Positions 55,101-63,121 are shown, counted from the stretch's first letter. The stretch: 64,000 nt of DNA from Desulfatirhabdium butyrativorans DSM 18734 (GCF_000429925.1 NZ_AUCU01000004.1:62001-126000), one strand, 5' to 3'. The notes: generated from the sequence alone by a model not told the origin. Numbers and translations are program-made.

Positions 55101-56621
55101 CCGGAGTTGCATACGGATAGGGGAACATTCAAACGGGATAAAGCCAATGCCATGCTTTGGGCATGGGAGAAGACCGTACAAGAAGATATCTTACCCCAAA
55201 GCATGATACGTCAGTATAACCAGATGATCCATGATCTTCGCCAAGAGGCGGAAAGCAACCCCGACTCCTTCCTGAACCAATATCGAGCGCTTGGCAAGGG
55301 GTTTATGGATGCCGTTTCATTGAAAAGCAAGACCTTCCAAAAGCATCTGAACGACGCCAAGGCTGGAAACATCACAGATTTTTCGTTTCTGGACAAAGAA
55401 TCGACAGCCAAAAGCCCAAGAACAAAGCAGGATAAGCCGAAATGGCAACGCATCATACCGGATGTTCCGGAGCGGACAGGCGGTACGGAGCGCAAATTCA
55501 GTCCACAGGAATTGATCGATCTGTTCGGCATTCGCGGTGTGGAGTATGGCAACTGGATGGACAGGGAATCATCTGAGCACCACACGCAGATGCTGGGTTA
55601 TGGGTTCATGGATATGGCTCAGGTGTTGGGAATTCCCATGAATCACGTCAGCCATGGCGGCAAGCTGGCCATCGCCTTCGGCGCCCGGGGCGGTGGATCG
55701 GCCGCTGCGCATTACGAGCCGGAGCGAAAGGTGATCAATCTGACGAAACTTCGGGGCGGCGGAACGCTGGCCCATGAATGGGCGCATTTTCTGGACAACA
55801 TCATTCAAATGGTGGCATCGGGCGGCAAGGAGAAGTTCTCGTACGCCAGCGGGAATTCCGCCGCCGAGCTGGCCTGGAGAAAAAAGGATGATTGGGAGCG
55901 CAAGCGGATCCCCAAGCCATTCGCAGAAGGTCTTTCCGAAGATGTTCAACAGGCGCTGATATCTTTGCATGAGGCGATCATGCGGGGTGACGCGGGTGGA
56001 AAGGCGTCTGATCCGCAAAAGAACAAATACCGGTCCATCGGTTGGGTGGACGAGCTTGTTCAAAAGGGGATGAGTCCGCAAGAAATCATGGACAAGTCAT
56101 ATCAGCATGAGCTGAAAGGCCGCTTCATGGGCAGGGTGCCATTCGCCGATTTGGCTGCCTACATTCATTTCAAAACGGGCCAACAGGTAATCTACGACAA
56201 GAAACATTCGCACTTTTATGCAACATCTGCAGCGATTTCATCCAGAACGCCTGACAGCTACTGGACAAGGCCCCATGAGATGCTGGCCCGCGCTTTCGAA
56301 GCCTATATCAACGACAAGCTGCAGGCATCCGGCATTGTGAACACCTACCTGGTTTCAGGCGTTCGGGAAAGTGATTTGGATGACACGGCGCCATACCCCA
56401 GAGGCGAAGAGCGCAGCCGGATCAATGCGGCGTTTGATAGGCTGATTGAGGCGTTGAAAGAGAACCAAATATTCGAAATGGCTCTTTTGATGTCAAATTC
56501 AGTGGATGGCGAAGACATGGTTCTTGAAAAGGCGAGAGATGTTTCCAATGCCATTGATGGTGCCATCCGGATTTCCGGATGTGACGTTGACCCGATTGGA
56601 AGTAAGGTTGCCGCACTATAG
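52146..56621 (+). CDS. Polyvalent protein: ParB/DdrB-like, nuclease-like, LPD1 and zincin domains
   Basis: The 1491-residue protein opens with a DdrB/ParB-like nucleic-acid domain (VIEADDLVSSHD near residue 47, GNGRMLGL near 115). A middle domain FNAPRPLYGDREWQGDF starts near 455. Residues ~645-760 resemble a Barnase/EndoU/Colicin-type (PBECR) nuclease (ITSGYTEIYKGPGRQLI). An LPD1-like domain (ELIDLFGIRGVEYGNW) lies near 1115, and a zincin metallopeptidase follows (HEWAH, H1210, then HEMLARAFEAY). The motif W-x3-I-x2-AK-x3-DI-x2-VF occurs at W579 and W795, on both sides of the nuclease-like domain. This layout fits polyvalent proteins thought to be injected with phage or conjugative DNA. The N-terminal start is uncertain; 52146 overlaps the start of the opposite small gene. 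Confidence 0.75.
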   Translation: MDVPPFDTENITRNGQKVKAKLETGKKDQVYLNNETPLVVQWAVIEADDLVSSHDTDFRLNPEFPQELQPRDRTREEMKKQIFSISGKLNPELLGQSLYASAGAPIVGRDLVVESGNGRMLGLKMRYAQDGATAYREWVGENAKQFGIDPKTIDAMQHPVLVRIRLSEQDRKMVTERANERDIAAMSPVETAKVDSGRLQPEDMELFRPGDDGEIATASNSDFISQFLKTIGPAESAGLLTADGKPTRQLLDRIQAAVFEKAYHDDRLLALMAEDANPDIRNVLKALTMASTVFAKVKGMVGDKEPIEAIDHIVGAVDVIRRAKREGENVETILNQLGLFGEDIPGETASVTRFLVKNARSAKRIGEFLQAVAKKYQYWAANKDQPDLFGNLPEKPVAGTVLKEALADGGVGGNQPGLFEDASSVHPEIDGMRVAVSADVNQAPLNVPPNWIVFNAPRPLYGDREWQGDFLHGRFYAAVDPNGDKAEWCIKENKSLDAWVYQFVDAETMRAMVRQYYIDGYFKGDAEKTDKAMGRLTAEQIRGAFANFLDKMTFGAFQELEAKAVAPQESNTRPSKEPWRLDIMEAKTMDDIAAVFEDLFGVYWDGRDVMESALFESAGSGDFVMAPNGTINFGQITPEIAKVIKRQAGYIRMREGSVETTGEKHINRERRLAQIRQAGYKNAVDLVYTITSGYTEIYKGPGRQLILVNSNKQPITAYVLLEPAKDGDYYDVKTAFPTNTAFLERKELLWGDPPYHQRRNLAPSGDLGHSKSGEKISLPDSDVNRILEDATPETWRQAIKDAKSIADIEAVFRSLFPDAFSGEAEIQYVDTGEKIGGAKKDIWASILSGQRRMDAQALEGMDDATAAKAVTRQNVVRGLIDTFRDSGFEPGAVFMISKLIGSFDAKPADSDAARRSYLIASERVMQYLRSARTVSDFKDALQQIRSEIAGLIMTPEQKALDADYKDRVRQWNDLRHRKWLELINLPELHTDRGTFKRDKANAMLWAWEKTVQEDILPQSMIRQYNQMIHDLRQEAESNPDSFLNQYRALGKGFMDAVSLKSKTFQKHLNDAKAGNITDFSFLDKESTAKSPRTKQDKPKWQRIIPDVPERTGGTERKFSPQELIDLFGIRGVEYGNWMDRESSEHHTQMLGYGFMDMAQVLGIPMNHVSHGGKLAIAFGARGGGSAAAHYEPERKVINLTKLRGGGTLAHEWAHFLDNIIQMVASGGKEKFSYASGNSAAELAWRKKDDWERKRIPKPFAEGLSEDVQQALISLHEAIMRGDAGGKASDPQKNKYRSIGWVDELVQKGMSPQEIMDKSYQHELKGRFMGRVPFADLAAYIHFKTGQQVIYDKKHSHFYATSAAISSRTPDSYWTRPHEMLARAFEAYINDKLQASGIVNTYLVSGVRESDLDDTAPYPRGEERSRINAAFDRLIEALKENQIFEMALLMSNSVDGEDMVLEKARDVSNAIDGAIRISGCDVDPIGSKVAAL

Positions 56622-56635
56622 AACTAAGAGCAGAT

Positions 56636-56658
56636 CCCGCACCGTCAGGCGGTTTTTT
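56636..56658 (+). terminator. Weak terminator after the polyvalent gene
   Basis: CCGC/GCGG arms around a short loop are followed by six T. The stem is short. Confidence 0.45.
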
Positions 56659-56709
56659 ATTCCGTCATGTCTTTAACGATATTGATTTCATAGTGTTTGA
56701 TTGGTTATA

Positions 56710-57549
56710 ATGACAAACAAAGAGGAAAATTACTGTATAATGGAAGAAGAAATCGAATCACTCAAAGAAGAAATCCAGAATGCAAAAACAATCTATGATA
56801 TAGAACGGATATTCAGGAGATTGTGGCCGGATTTATTGCCAAAGCCTTTTCGGAAACCATTATTCGGGTTCCCGGATGTGATTATTCATGCCAGCGAAAC
56901 ATCCGTAAAAAAGCATCCGTTATATTCAGATGCAAAATCCGGGAGCATCGAATCTGCTACTGAGCTTGTGAAAGACACTTTCAATCAGGATACAGTGGAT
57001 GATATTAGATTGCTTCTCCATGGCAGGAAACCCATTGTTATAAGCGCCCATGCAATGGAAGGTGAAGGCGTCAACGTAATTCCTGAAGCGTTCGCCATGT
57101 TGCTTGCCGAAAAACTTGGGCTTGAAGTCGAAAGCGGGATAATTCAAACAAACATCGTTGGGCATACTGGATCAGATGGATTCGGGAGGCTTTCCAGACA
57201 ACCCGTTTTTGATGGCGATGTGATAAAGAGCAAAGAATATTTTATTGTGGATGATTTCATAGGGATGGGCGGTACGATTGCAAATTTAAGGGGATATATC
57301 GAATCAAAAGGCGGTGTGGTTATCGGCGCCACCGCTTTAACAGGAAAGGCATATTCATCTAAAATATCTCCAGACAGAAACATTATACAGGAGTTGAGAA
57401 ACAAACATGGAAAAGAACTTGAAGAATGGTGGGAAAAAAGGTTTGGTCACGCCTTCGACTGCCTTACTCAATCAGAGGCTCGATACCTTCTCAAAACCGA
57501 GAATGCTGACAGAATACGAAATAAAATTGTTGAGGCAGAGCAAATCTGA
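56710..57549 (+). CDS. Phosphoribosyltransferase-fold protein of the element
   Basis: The 279-residue protein has a PRPP loop YFIVDDFIGMGGTIANLRGY near residue 175, preceded by LLHGRKPIVISAHAMEGEGVNVIPEAFA, as in type I phosphoribosyltransferases. Residues ~13-40 carry the motif shared with the polyvalent protein (I-x2-AKTIYDIERIFRRLWPD). ATG 56710 has no strong ribosome site. The gene is visibly AT-richer than its neighbours. A bidirectional terminator follows. PRTase domains are found in or beside polyvalent proteins; a role in nucleotide salvage during transfer is possible. Confidence 0.75.
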   Translation: MTNKEENYCIMEEEIESLKEEIQNAKTIYDIERIFRRLWPDLLPKPFRKPLFGFPDVIIHASETSVKKHPLYSDAKSGSIESATELVKDTFNQDTVDDIRLLLHGRKPIVISAHAMEGEGVNVIPEAFAMLLAEKLGLEVESGIIQTNIVGHTGSDGFGRLSRQPVFDGDVIKSKEYFIVDDFIGMGGTIANLRGYIESKGGVVIGATALTGKAYSSKISPDRNIIQELRNKHGKELEEWWEKRFGHAFDCLTQSEARYLLKTENADRIRNKIVEAEQI

Positions 57550-57612
57550 ATCGGCAGAATTCGCAAGGAAAAAATTTCGTGAAGACAAATAGCATTTTTC
57601 GATAAGGCATTC

Positions 57613-57641
57613 AAACGGGCGATCCCAAAAATCGCCCGTTT
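57613..57641. terminator. Bidirectional terminator
   Basis: AAACGGGCGAT and ATCGCCCGTTT form a perfect 11 bp stem with a CCCAAAA loop, with T/A-rich flanks on both sides. Confidence 0.85.
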
Positions 57642-57736
57642 CATTTCCTGAATTTTTCAGCCATCTCATACAGTTCATCCGTTGAATACGCATAAACACC
57701 ATCGAGCGCCCGTGTGAATTCATGCCGGTTTTTCAA
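57641..57736 (-). pseudogene. Short gene fragment
   Basis: On the minus strand a 31-codon reading (TTG start at 57736) gives KNRHEFTRALDGVYAYSTDE then LYEMAEKFRK, which looks like the end of a real protein, and stops exactly at the terminator. The frame continues upstream only ~9 codons before a stop. It could be a tiny gene or a remnant. No family recognised. Bases 57742-57912 have no gene. Confidence 0.35.
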
Positions 57737-57912
57737 ACGAACGCCCGCAACAAGGGCTTGTTACGTTAATCAGCCAAATCGCGGATGTCGTTCGAGGCGC
57801 TCTTATAGAAGAGAGCGCAAAAAGCAGGTATCCTTTGTGAGTTGTAAGGCTAAAAAACAGATTGCTTAACAGGATGATGCCATGCTGGGAGGATGCACCC
57901 ACCCTCCATCGA

Positions 57913-60900
57913 TCATCCTCCTTCCACAATGGCGATCTCTTTATCTGTCAGCCCATAAAGCTCATAAACAAGCCTGTCGATTTCCTTGTCGTGATAGGCG
58001 ATATCGCGTTTGAGTTCCTCGATTTCCTGTTTGAGCCTGGTAACGGAAAGCTGCTTGTGCAGATCGAGCATTTTCTGAACAAGTTCAACCATGCGAGCGT
58101 GACGGGCGGCGTCTTCTTTATTTTGGGAATCGGTGCACCGGATGGGTATCTTGACGACATCCTGGGTAAACCATCGTAGTCGTCCTCCCTTGTCTGCATC
58201 ACCCAAAACAGATGCATTCCGTTTGAAGTATAAAAAAATGAGCCGGGAATTTAGAAGCCCCAAGAGATACAAATCATTGGATGGAATAAAGTATGCCGTG
58301 TTCCCGACAACCGTACCCTTTTTATCAAATGTTATTCTGCTTTCCTTTGAAATATCAGGATAAACAATTTTTGGTTTTGCAAACGCATCGTAGTAATCGC
58401 AAGCCCTTAACTCCCACCAATAATCACCCTTATCACAGCGTTTCTTCGCCTTTTCTGCAAAAGGCTCAAGATGACAGGCAATAGCGGGATAATTCTGCCT
58501 GAACCAGTCCCATGAATCATTTCCCAACCCACCAGACTGTTGGTTTGTCCAGCCACGCGGGATCAGGATAACATAACGTTCTTTCCCTTCGATCCGATAT
58601 TTCCGGATATAATCACCAATGGCAAATGGCTTGATCAGCTCGCCACTTTTTTCGTCTTCTGCGATTAACCTGTCTCGATTTTCGCGATCGATAATGAAGG
58701 CTTCATTTAAGCCGGTTTTAATTCCATAATAAATCTTTCCATCAATGTATTTACCCAATGGGGTGCCAATGCGCCTCATTTTTTCCATCAGGCTAATTTC
58801 ATCGGTGGCAGCCAACGTCCAATTGTCACCGTTTAGCGCAGTATCGTCAAAGAACTGACCAATATTGGCTACTTCATCATCCAAAGAAGGAAAATCAAGT
58901 TTTTTAATAGAGGCGTAAATAAATTGCTGTTTTTCAGGCTTTTGGTTGATGGTAAGAATAACCAATGGGAATGTGGCAGCGGATTGGAATACTGGCAATT
59001 CTCCAAAATCCACCAATTTGTAAAGGGTGGTGTTTTGTGTTAAAAACGCCCTTATTGAACCACCATAATTCGCTCGCATAAATTTATTAGAGCAAATGAA
59101 TCCGAATAAGCCACCAATTTTCAATAACTTGTGCGCTTTTTCGATAAAATAAACATATAAATCGGCTGAACTTGTAAATGTTGAAAAATTGGCTTTTGCG
59201 TATCCCTTGAATGCTGCCCCCAATGTCTCCTGCCGCACATACGGCGGATTCCCAATCACCGCGTCGAACCCACCGGCCTTCATGGCATCGGCGAATTCGG
59301 TTTCCCAATCAAAGGCGTTGATCCGCAGTTTTTCATCCATGCCGAATAGCGACATCTGTTGACCGGCATAAAAATCCCTGCCGATCAACGAATTGCCGCA
59401 TTTGATGTTGTTGCCCAGATCGGGCAACGCCCGCTCCCTGAACAGCGCAAGCTGACGGTTCATGCTCTGGCTGTCTTCCCCTTCCAGGACCTTCAACAGC
59501 AGGGACAGTTTGGAAACCTCTACAGCCTGGGCGTCAATATCCACGCCATAGATGTTGTTCAGCAAAATCCGTTTGCGTTCGGCAATGGTTAAATGCCAGT
59601 GATCGTTTGAATCCCGATAAAGCTTTGGCGCCTTTCCCCTGGCATGTTTTTTGGGATCATGATTCAAATACCATTCCAGATGCCAGTCCAAAAGGTATTG
59701 ATAGGCCCGGATCAGAAACGAGCCGGAACCGCAAGCAGGGTCCAGCACCCGAATGCCGGAAACTTCATCCGGTCTTTTGCCATCCAACAGCTTGCCGACC
59801 GTGTTGCGAACGATGTAATCCACGATGTAGGTTGGCGTGTAATAGACGCCGCCTGCTTTGCGGACTTCCGGCTTTTCCTCCACCACAACAGATCGGTCCG
59901 CTTGCACCTGGATGATTTTCCCCAGGAAACGCTCATACACATGGCCCAGAATATCGGCCGGCATAACGGAAAACGCATAGGGGCCATGCGGGAAATAGAG
60001 CCTTTGGATGATTTGACGAAGCGGCTCGTCATGAATGGTCAGGTTCAGCGCGATGGTATCCGCCAATTCGCCTCGTTTGGGATCATCCTGAAAGTGAAAC
60101 AGGCCGGAGTTGTATTTTGCATCAGCATCCCGAAAGAGTCTTACCAGCTTTTGATAAATCGAAGTGGAAGACAACAGCTTTTCCAGTGTGCCATAGGGTT
60201 CAATCTCTCTGTCTTCGCAGATTCTCAGAAAGATGATCCGGTCGATGGTCTGCTGGACTGAAGCGTTGAGTTCCCGCTGCGTCAGGTTTGGGTTGTACGA
60301 AGCAATATGGCTTGCCAAAAGAGATCGCCAAGCTTCGATGTCGTTCAGAAACACATCATCGACTTCCTGGCTGCCTCGCCTGGATTTCATGACGTAGGCA
60401 TTCCTCTCCAGGGATCCGGAAAGTACGGCCTCCCTGGAAAAGATGGCGTAGATTTCATCCCATCGCTTCAAATAATCCCTGAAGTTGCAGTAAAAGAATC
60501 GAGCCACATCCGGACCATCCCCGGTTTTGGGTTCAATGCCCCTTCCATAATATGCGGAAAATTCTTCAAAATCCGTCAAAACACCTATCGGATGATTGGC
60601 CGTCCAGGCATATCGCCGTATTTGAAGCGCCGGATTGAAACCCGCTTCCAGGTTGACGGATGGCTTTTTGGCTTCCACGAAAAACATCTTGTCAGGGCCG
60701 CCGCCGTTGAAACAGTAGTCTGGATGAATTTTCGATAAACGATCATCCAGAAGAGCATATTCGTGCGTCACCTCTCGATTGTTTCTATTGGTCATATCCC
60801 AGCCAAGCGCTTCGAAAAACGGGTTGATGAAAGCCACCCGGACCTGCGTTTCTCCATACGTGGCAAGCTTGAATTCATTGAATCCGGCATCGAATTTTTC

Positions 60901-60933
60901 AACCAGTTGGCGTATTTTGCTCGGAACCGACAT
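57913..60933 (-). CDS. Type IIG restriction-modification enzyme
   Basis: The 1006-residue single-chain enzyme has an N-terminal PD-(D/E)xK nuclease (HPDYCF with D72, VEAKK with E87 and K89), a helical connector and an N6-adenine methyltransferase with DPACGSGSFL (D398) and NPPY (N562). The C-terminal target-recognition region includes IPRGWTNQQSG and a coiled end. This is the Eco57I-type layout, cutting and methylating with one protein. ATG 60933 starts the nuclease domain; the longer frame adds 63 unlikely residues. It is the only minus-strand large gene in the element and may protect it or its host against rivals. Confidence 0.9.
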   Translation of the reverse strand: MSVPSKIRQLVEKFDAGFNEFKLATYGETQVRVAFINPFFEALGWDMTNRNNREVTHEYALLDDRLSKIHPDYCFNGGGPDKMFFVEAKKPSVNLEAGFNPALQIRRYAWTANHPIGVLTDFEEFSAYYGRGIEPKTGDGPDVARFFYCNFRDYLKRWDEIYAIFSREAVLSGSLERNAYVMKSRRGSQEVDDVFLNDIEAWRSLLASHIASYNPNLTQRELNASVQQTIDRIIFLRICEDREIEPYGTLEKLLSSTSIYQKLVRLFRDADAKYNSGLFHFQDDPKRGELADTIALNLTIHDEPLRQIIQRLYFPHGPYAFSVMPADILGHVYERFLGKIIQVQADRSVVVEEKPEVRKAGGVYYTPTYIVDYIVRNTVGKLLDGKRPDEVSGIRVLDPACGSGSFLIRAYQYLLDWHLEWYLNHDPKKHARGKAPKLYRDSNDHWHLTIAERKRILLNNIYGVDIDAQAVEVSKLSLLLKVLEGEDSQSMNRQLALFRERALPDLGNNIKCGNSLIGRDFYAGQQMSLFGMDEKLRINAFDWETEFADAMKAGGFDAVIGNPPYVRQETLGAAFKGYAKANFSTFTSSADLYVYFIEKAHKLLKIGGLFGFICSNKFMRANYGGSIRAFLTQNTTLYKLVDFGELPVFQSAATFPLVILTINQKPEKQQFIYASIKKLDFPSLDDEVANIGQFFDDTALNGDNWTLAATDEISLMEKMRRIGTPLGKYIDGKIYYGIKTGLNEAFIIDRENRDRLIAEDEKSGELIKPFAIGDYIRKYRIEGKERYVILIPRGWTNQQSGGLGNDSWDWFRQNYPAIACHLEPFAEKAKKRCDKGDYWWELRACDYYDAFAKPKIVYPDISKESRITFDKKGTVVGNTAYFIPSNDLYLLGLLNSRLIFLYFKRNASVLGDADKGGRLRWFTQDVVKIPIRCTDSQNKEDAARHARMVELVQKMLDLHKQLSVTRLKQEIEELKRDIAYHDKEIDRLVYELYGLTDKEIAIVEGG

Positions 60934-61031
60934 CCGATTCGTCCCTCTCGAATTTTTGGGTGTAGGGTTGGCTGTGCTCTTCCAAGATCGGTTCCCGATA
61001 TCCCATAAATATATGGGAAATTCAACTTTCT

Positions 61032-61149
61032 TTACTGAATATAGCCTTACACGGATGATGACGGCAACCCGGTGGAGTTCGTTTCCGCCGATCCGGGTAT
61101 GGTTGGCATAGGAACAGACCACGGGACATTCTGGTGTTTCATGGGGATG
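61032..61149 (+). pseudogene. C-terminal fragment of an unknown gene
   Basis: A plus frame reads YTDDDGNPVEFVSADPGMV then GIGTDHGTFWCF and ends at a TGA near 61149. It reads like protein but has no start and overlaps the leader of the RM gene, suggesting DNA joined by an insertion. Confidence 0.3.
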
Positions 61150-62060
61150 AGATGAGAACCAAAATCGCGCGAAGCGGAAGGAAGGGCGCTGGGTATATTG
61201 AAAAGATGTTATTTGATGTCGGGGCAGGCAATGAGGCGTCCCATTCTGCCACTAAGGATGGGCTTACGGAGAACGCCTCCTCCCATCCAAAGTACGGAGA
61301 AAATATGCTACGAAATATTTCTGAAATCAAGCCGATTTTTGAAATGGCGCGTGAGATGTGGCAATCCAAACTTGCCAAAGCTGATGACATCGATGACATC
61401 TCCGAAGTTTTCCGAGAAGTGTTCAAAGAGAACATCCCATCGAGTGGATCGCCGTATTTCAAGGACACCTGCACGAGCCAGGTCGTTTCACGCGACAAGT
61501 TGGTTGCCAGAGAGGCGGCCGATCCGAAAAGCCTCGATGATGTGTATTCCCAGACCAAAAAGGCGTTGCCGGATTTCAAAGCATGGATTGAGCGCTATGC
61601 GGCGGATACCCACGCCGCATAGGTCATGATGTGGCTTGGGCTTAACGGCATGGACCGTGCCGCCCAGAAAGTGGCCAATGATTACGGTGGGGTTGCCTCA
61701 AGGTTGACGGACGTTATTGGCGCAACCCTGCTCTATGATTCGGTGGATCAGGTAGCTGCTGCGCAGCATGTGATCGGGAAGGATGATGTGGTTTTCAAGG
61801 TGGAGAACCGCTATGAGAACCCGACGCCGGAGGGCTATCGGGATGTGTTGATGGTGGTTTAGGTGGGCGGGCATCTGTGCGAGCTGCAGCTAAACACCCA
61901 TGCCATGCTCGATGCGAAAGAGAAGGGCCTTGGGCATAAAATCTATGAAATCATCCGGCAAATAGAGCCGCTGACGAAGGAGTCGGATTTCGAAAGCGAA
62001 GCAGATATGACTGCGTTTGGCTACATGCAGTCGCTTCGGAATTTGAGCGTAAAAGCCTAT
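61140..62060 (+). pseudogene. RelA/SpoT-like (toxSAS-type) gene with two in-frame amber codons
   Basis: One continuous plus frame (open from the GTG at 61134) is interrupted only by TAG at 61620-61622 and 61860-61862. The N-terminal part carries the shared motif (MWQSKLAKADDIDDISEVF). After the first TAG, KVANDYGGVASRLTDVIGAT, LLYDSVDQVAAAQ and ENRYENPTPEGYRD appear, and after the second GGHLCELQLNTHAMLDAKEK then GLGHKIYE. These are RelA/SpoT synthetase-domain blocks. The 3' end runs into the antisense copy 2 gene. A dead or readthrough small alarmone-synthetase toxin is the best reading. Confidence 0.6.
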
Positions 62061-62280
62061 CGCAATGGGGCGAGGCTTCCTCCATCTCGTCAGCAAACAG
62101 CATGGCGTCTGATTCGGAAATGGGGTTGGAATTCAACCGGATTTTGGCGCGGCTCTCGTCGTCTTCCACGACCTTCCAGGTATCCGGGCTGCGAGAATCC
62201 ATTCGAAAAACCCTGCCAGTCGATTTTTCGACGGCAAAAGGAGCATCTTCCTTTTCAACGAAATCAAAGAGTCGATTCAT
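61951..62280 (-). CDS. Small acidic protein, copy 2 with altered C terminus
   Basis: A 109-residue frame that starts MNRLFDFVEKEDAPFAVEKS and matches copy 1 (51920-52147) for about 68 residues, over ~200 bp of ~90 percent identical DNA. It then diverges into an unrelated tail (SPHCDRLLRSNSE...), which is antisense to the RelA/SpoT-like frame. So copy 2 is probably a truncated duplicate fused to foreign DNA. The copy 1 ribosome site is not kept before this ATG. Confidence 0.4.
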   Translation of the reverse strand: MNRLFDFVEKEDAPFAVEKSTGRVFRMDSRSPDTWKVVEDDESRAKIRLNSNPISESDAMLFADEMEEASPHCDRLLRSNSEATACSQTQSYLLRFRNPTPSSAALFAG

Positions 62281-62289
62281 TTGACACCC

Positions 62290-62394
62290 TTCTCGATTGG
62301 ATGGTTGCGGGATGACTCGCAGCACAAATATCATCAGCGACGGAACCTTGCCCCCAGCGATGACTTGGGCCGCAACCATCTTCAAATCGAATAG
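62290..62394 (+). pseudogene. Remnant matching the end of the nuclease-like domain of the polyvalent gene
   Basis: The reading YHQRRNLAPSDDLGRN repeats the polyvalent protein text YHQRRNLAPSGDLGHS at about 54408-54465, with near-identical DNA. No start is seen and a stop ends it at 62394. It shows that the right end of the element contains shuffled pieces of the polyvalent gene. Confidence 0.55.
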
Positions 62395-62504
62395 TACGGA
62401 TCGATTTCGAAGTCAACATTCAATATCGGTGAACCGGAGAAAATGACAATGCACCCCAGACACACCCGAAGCCTGAACACGAACGGCGCTTAGATGAAAA
62501 CTTC

Positions 62505-62801
62505 ATGAGCTGGCTCATGGATATGAAGCCAAAAGAGAGGAAACAAATACTTCATGAAATTGCCCTGTGTAGCCAAACCGGCGCAATCGGGTATTTCGAT
62601 GGACAACGGGCCAAGGCCGTTCAAGACTTCCTTAGAATCTTCGCTCTTGCTGAATCATCGATCAAGGCTTTTTCCAAGCGGCATTACGACGAAACGGTAA
62701 CTTTCCTGAACGTCTATAGCTTTCTTGCTGCCGTCAAATACGACCTTCCCAAGATTTTCGCTCCTGAACTCGAGATACCCTACCCGGACATCCGGTTTTG
62801 A
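62505..62801 (+). CDS. Hypothetical protein
   Basis: A 98-residue helical protein (MSWLMDMKPKERKQILHEI..., ending EIPYPDIRF). The frame is open another 24 codons upstream (NDNAPQTHPKPEHERRLDEN) without a start, so the true N terminus may be lost. No family is recognised. A terminator follows directly. Confidence 0.5.
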   Translation: MSWLMDMKPKERKQILHEIALCSQTGAIGYFDGQRAKAVQDFLRIFALAESSIKAFSKRHYDETVTFLNVYSFLAAVKYDLPKIFAPELEIPYPDIRF

Positions 62802-62808
62802 TGCGACG

Positions 62809-62848
62809 AACCCGTCATGCCATGAAACGGTATGGCGGGTTTTCTTTT
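62809..62848 (+). terminator. Terminator-like hairpin near the right end of the element
   Basis: AACCCGTCATGCC pairs imperfectly with GGTATGGCGGGTT, followed by TTCTTTTTC. The rest of the region 62849-63098 shows no gene; GATTCTTTCTTGTC at about 63029 also occurs near 51788. Confidence 0.65.
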
Positions 62849-63098
62849 TCAGGACAAAGGAAAATGCGGATGTGCTTTCTTGTCCTGCCAGCGAAGCAGC
62901 ATTCCAGAAGGGCCAGGTTTGCGATCAGGCGAATGGTATTTTTATAGGCTGGGCGGTTTTCGTCGATCTATGTGGCTATCCGTTCATTTGGCGCTGAAAT
63001 GCTGAACTACAGGATGGAAGAGCCGGAAAGGGATTCTTTCTTGTCTTGGACTCGATAATTTTGGTAGGGTTGACCGAGGGAAGTTTCAGGAAGGTCGC

Positions 63099-63121
63099 AA
63101 AATCGTGACAGGATCGTGACA
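63099..63121 (+). repeat. 23 bp repeat near attR (candidate arm site)
   Basis: Exact copy of 45380-45402. Confidence 0.7.

Noticed and set aside
61134-62060. Pyrrolysine coding by the in-frame TAG codons
   Set aside because: RelA/SpoT-like proteins are not known to use pyrrolysine, and no pyl genes are in the window; kept only as a question about amber readthrough.
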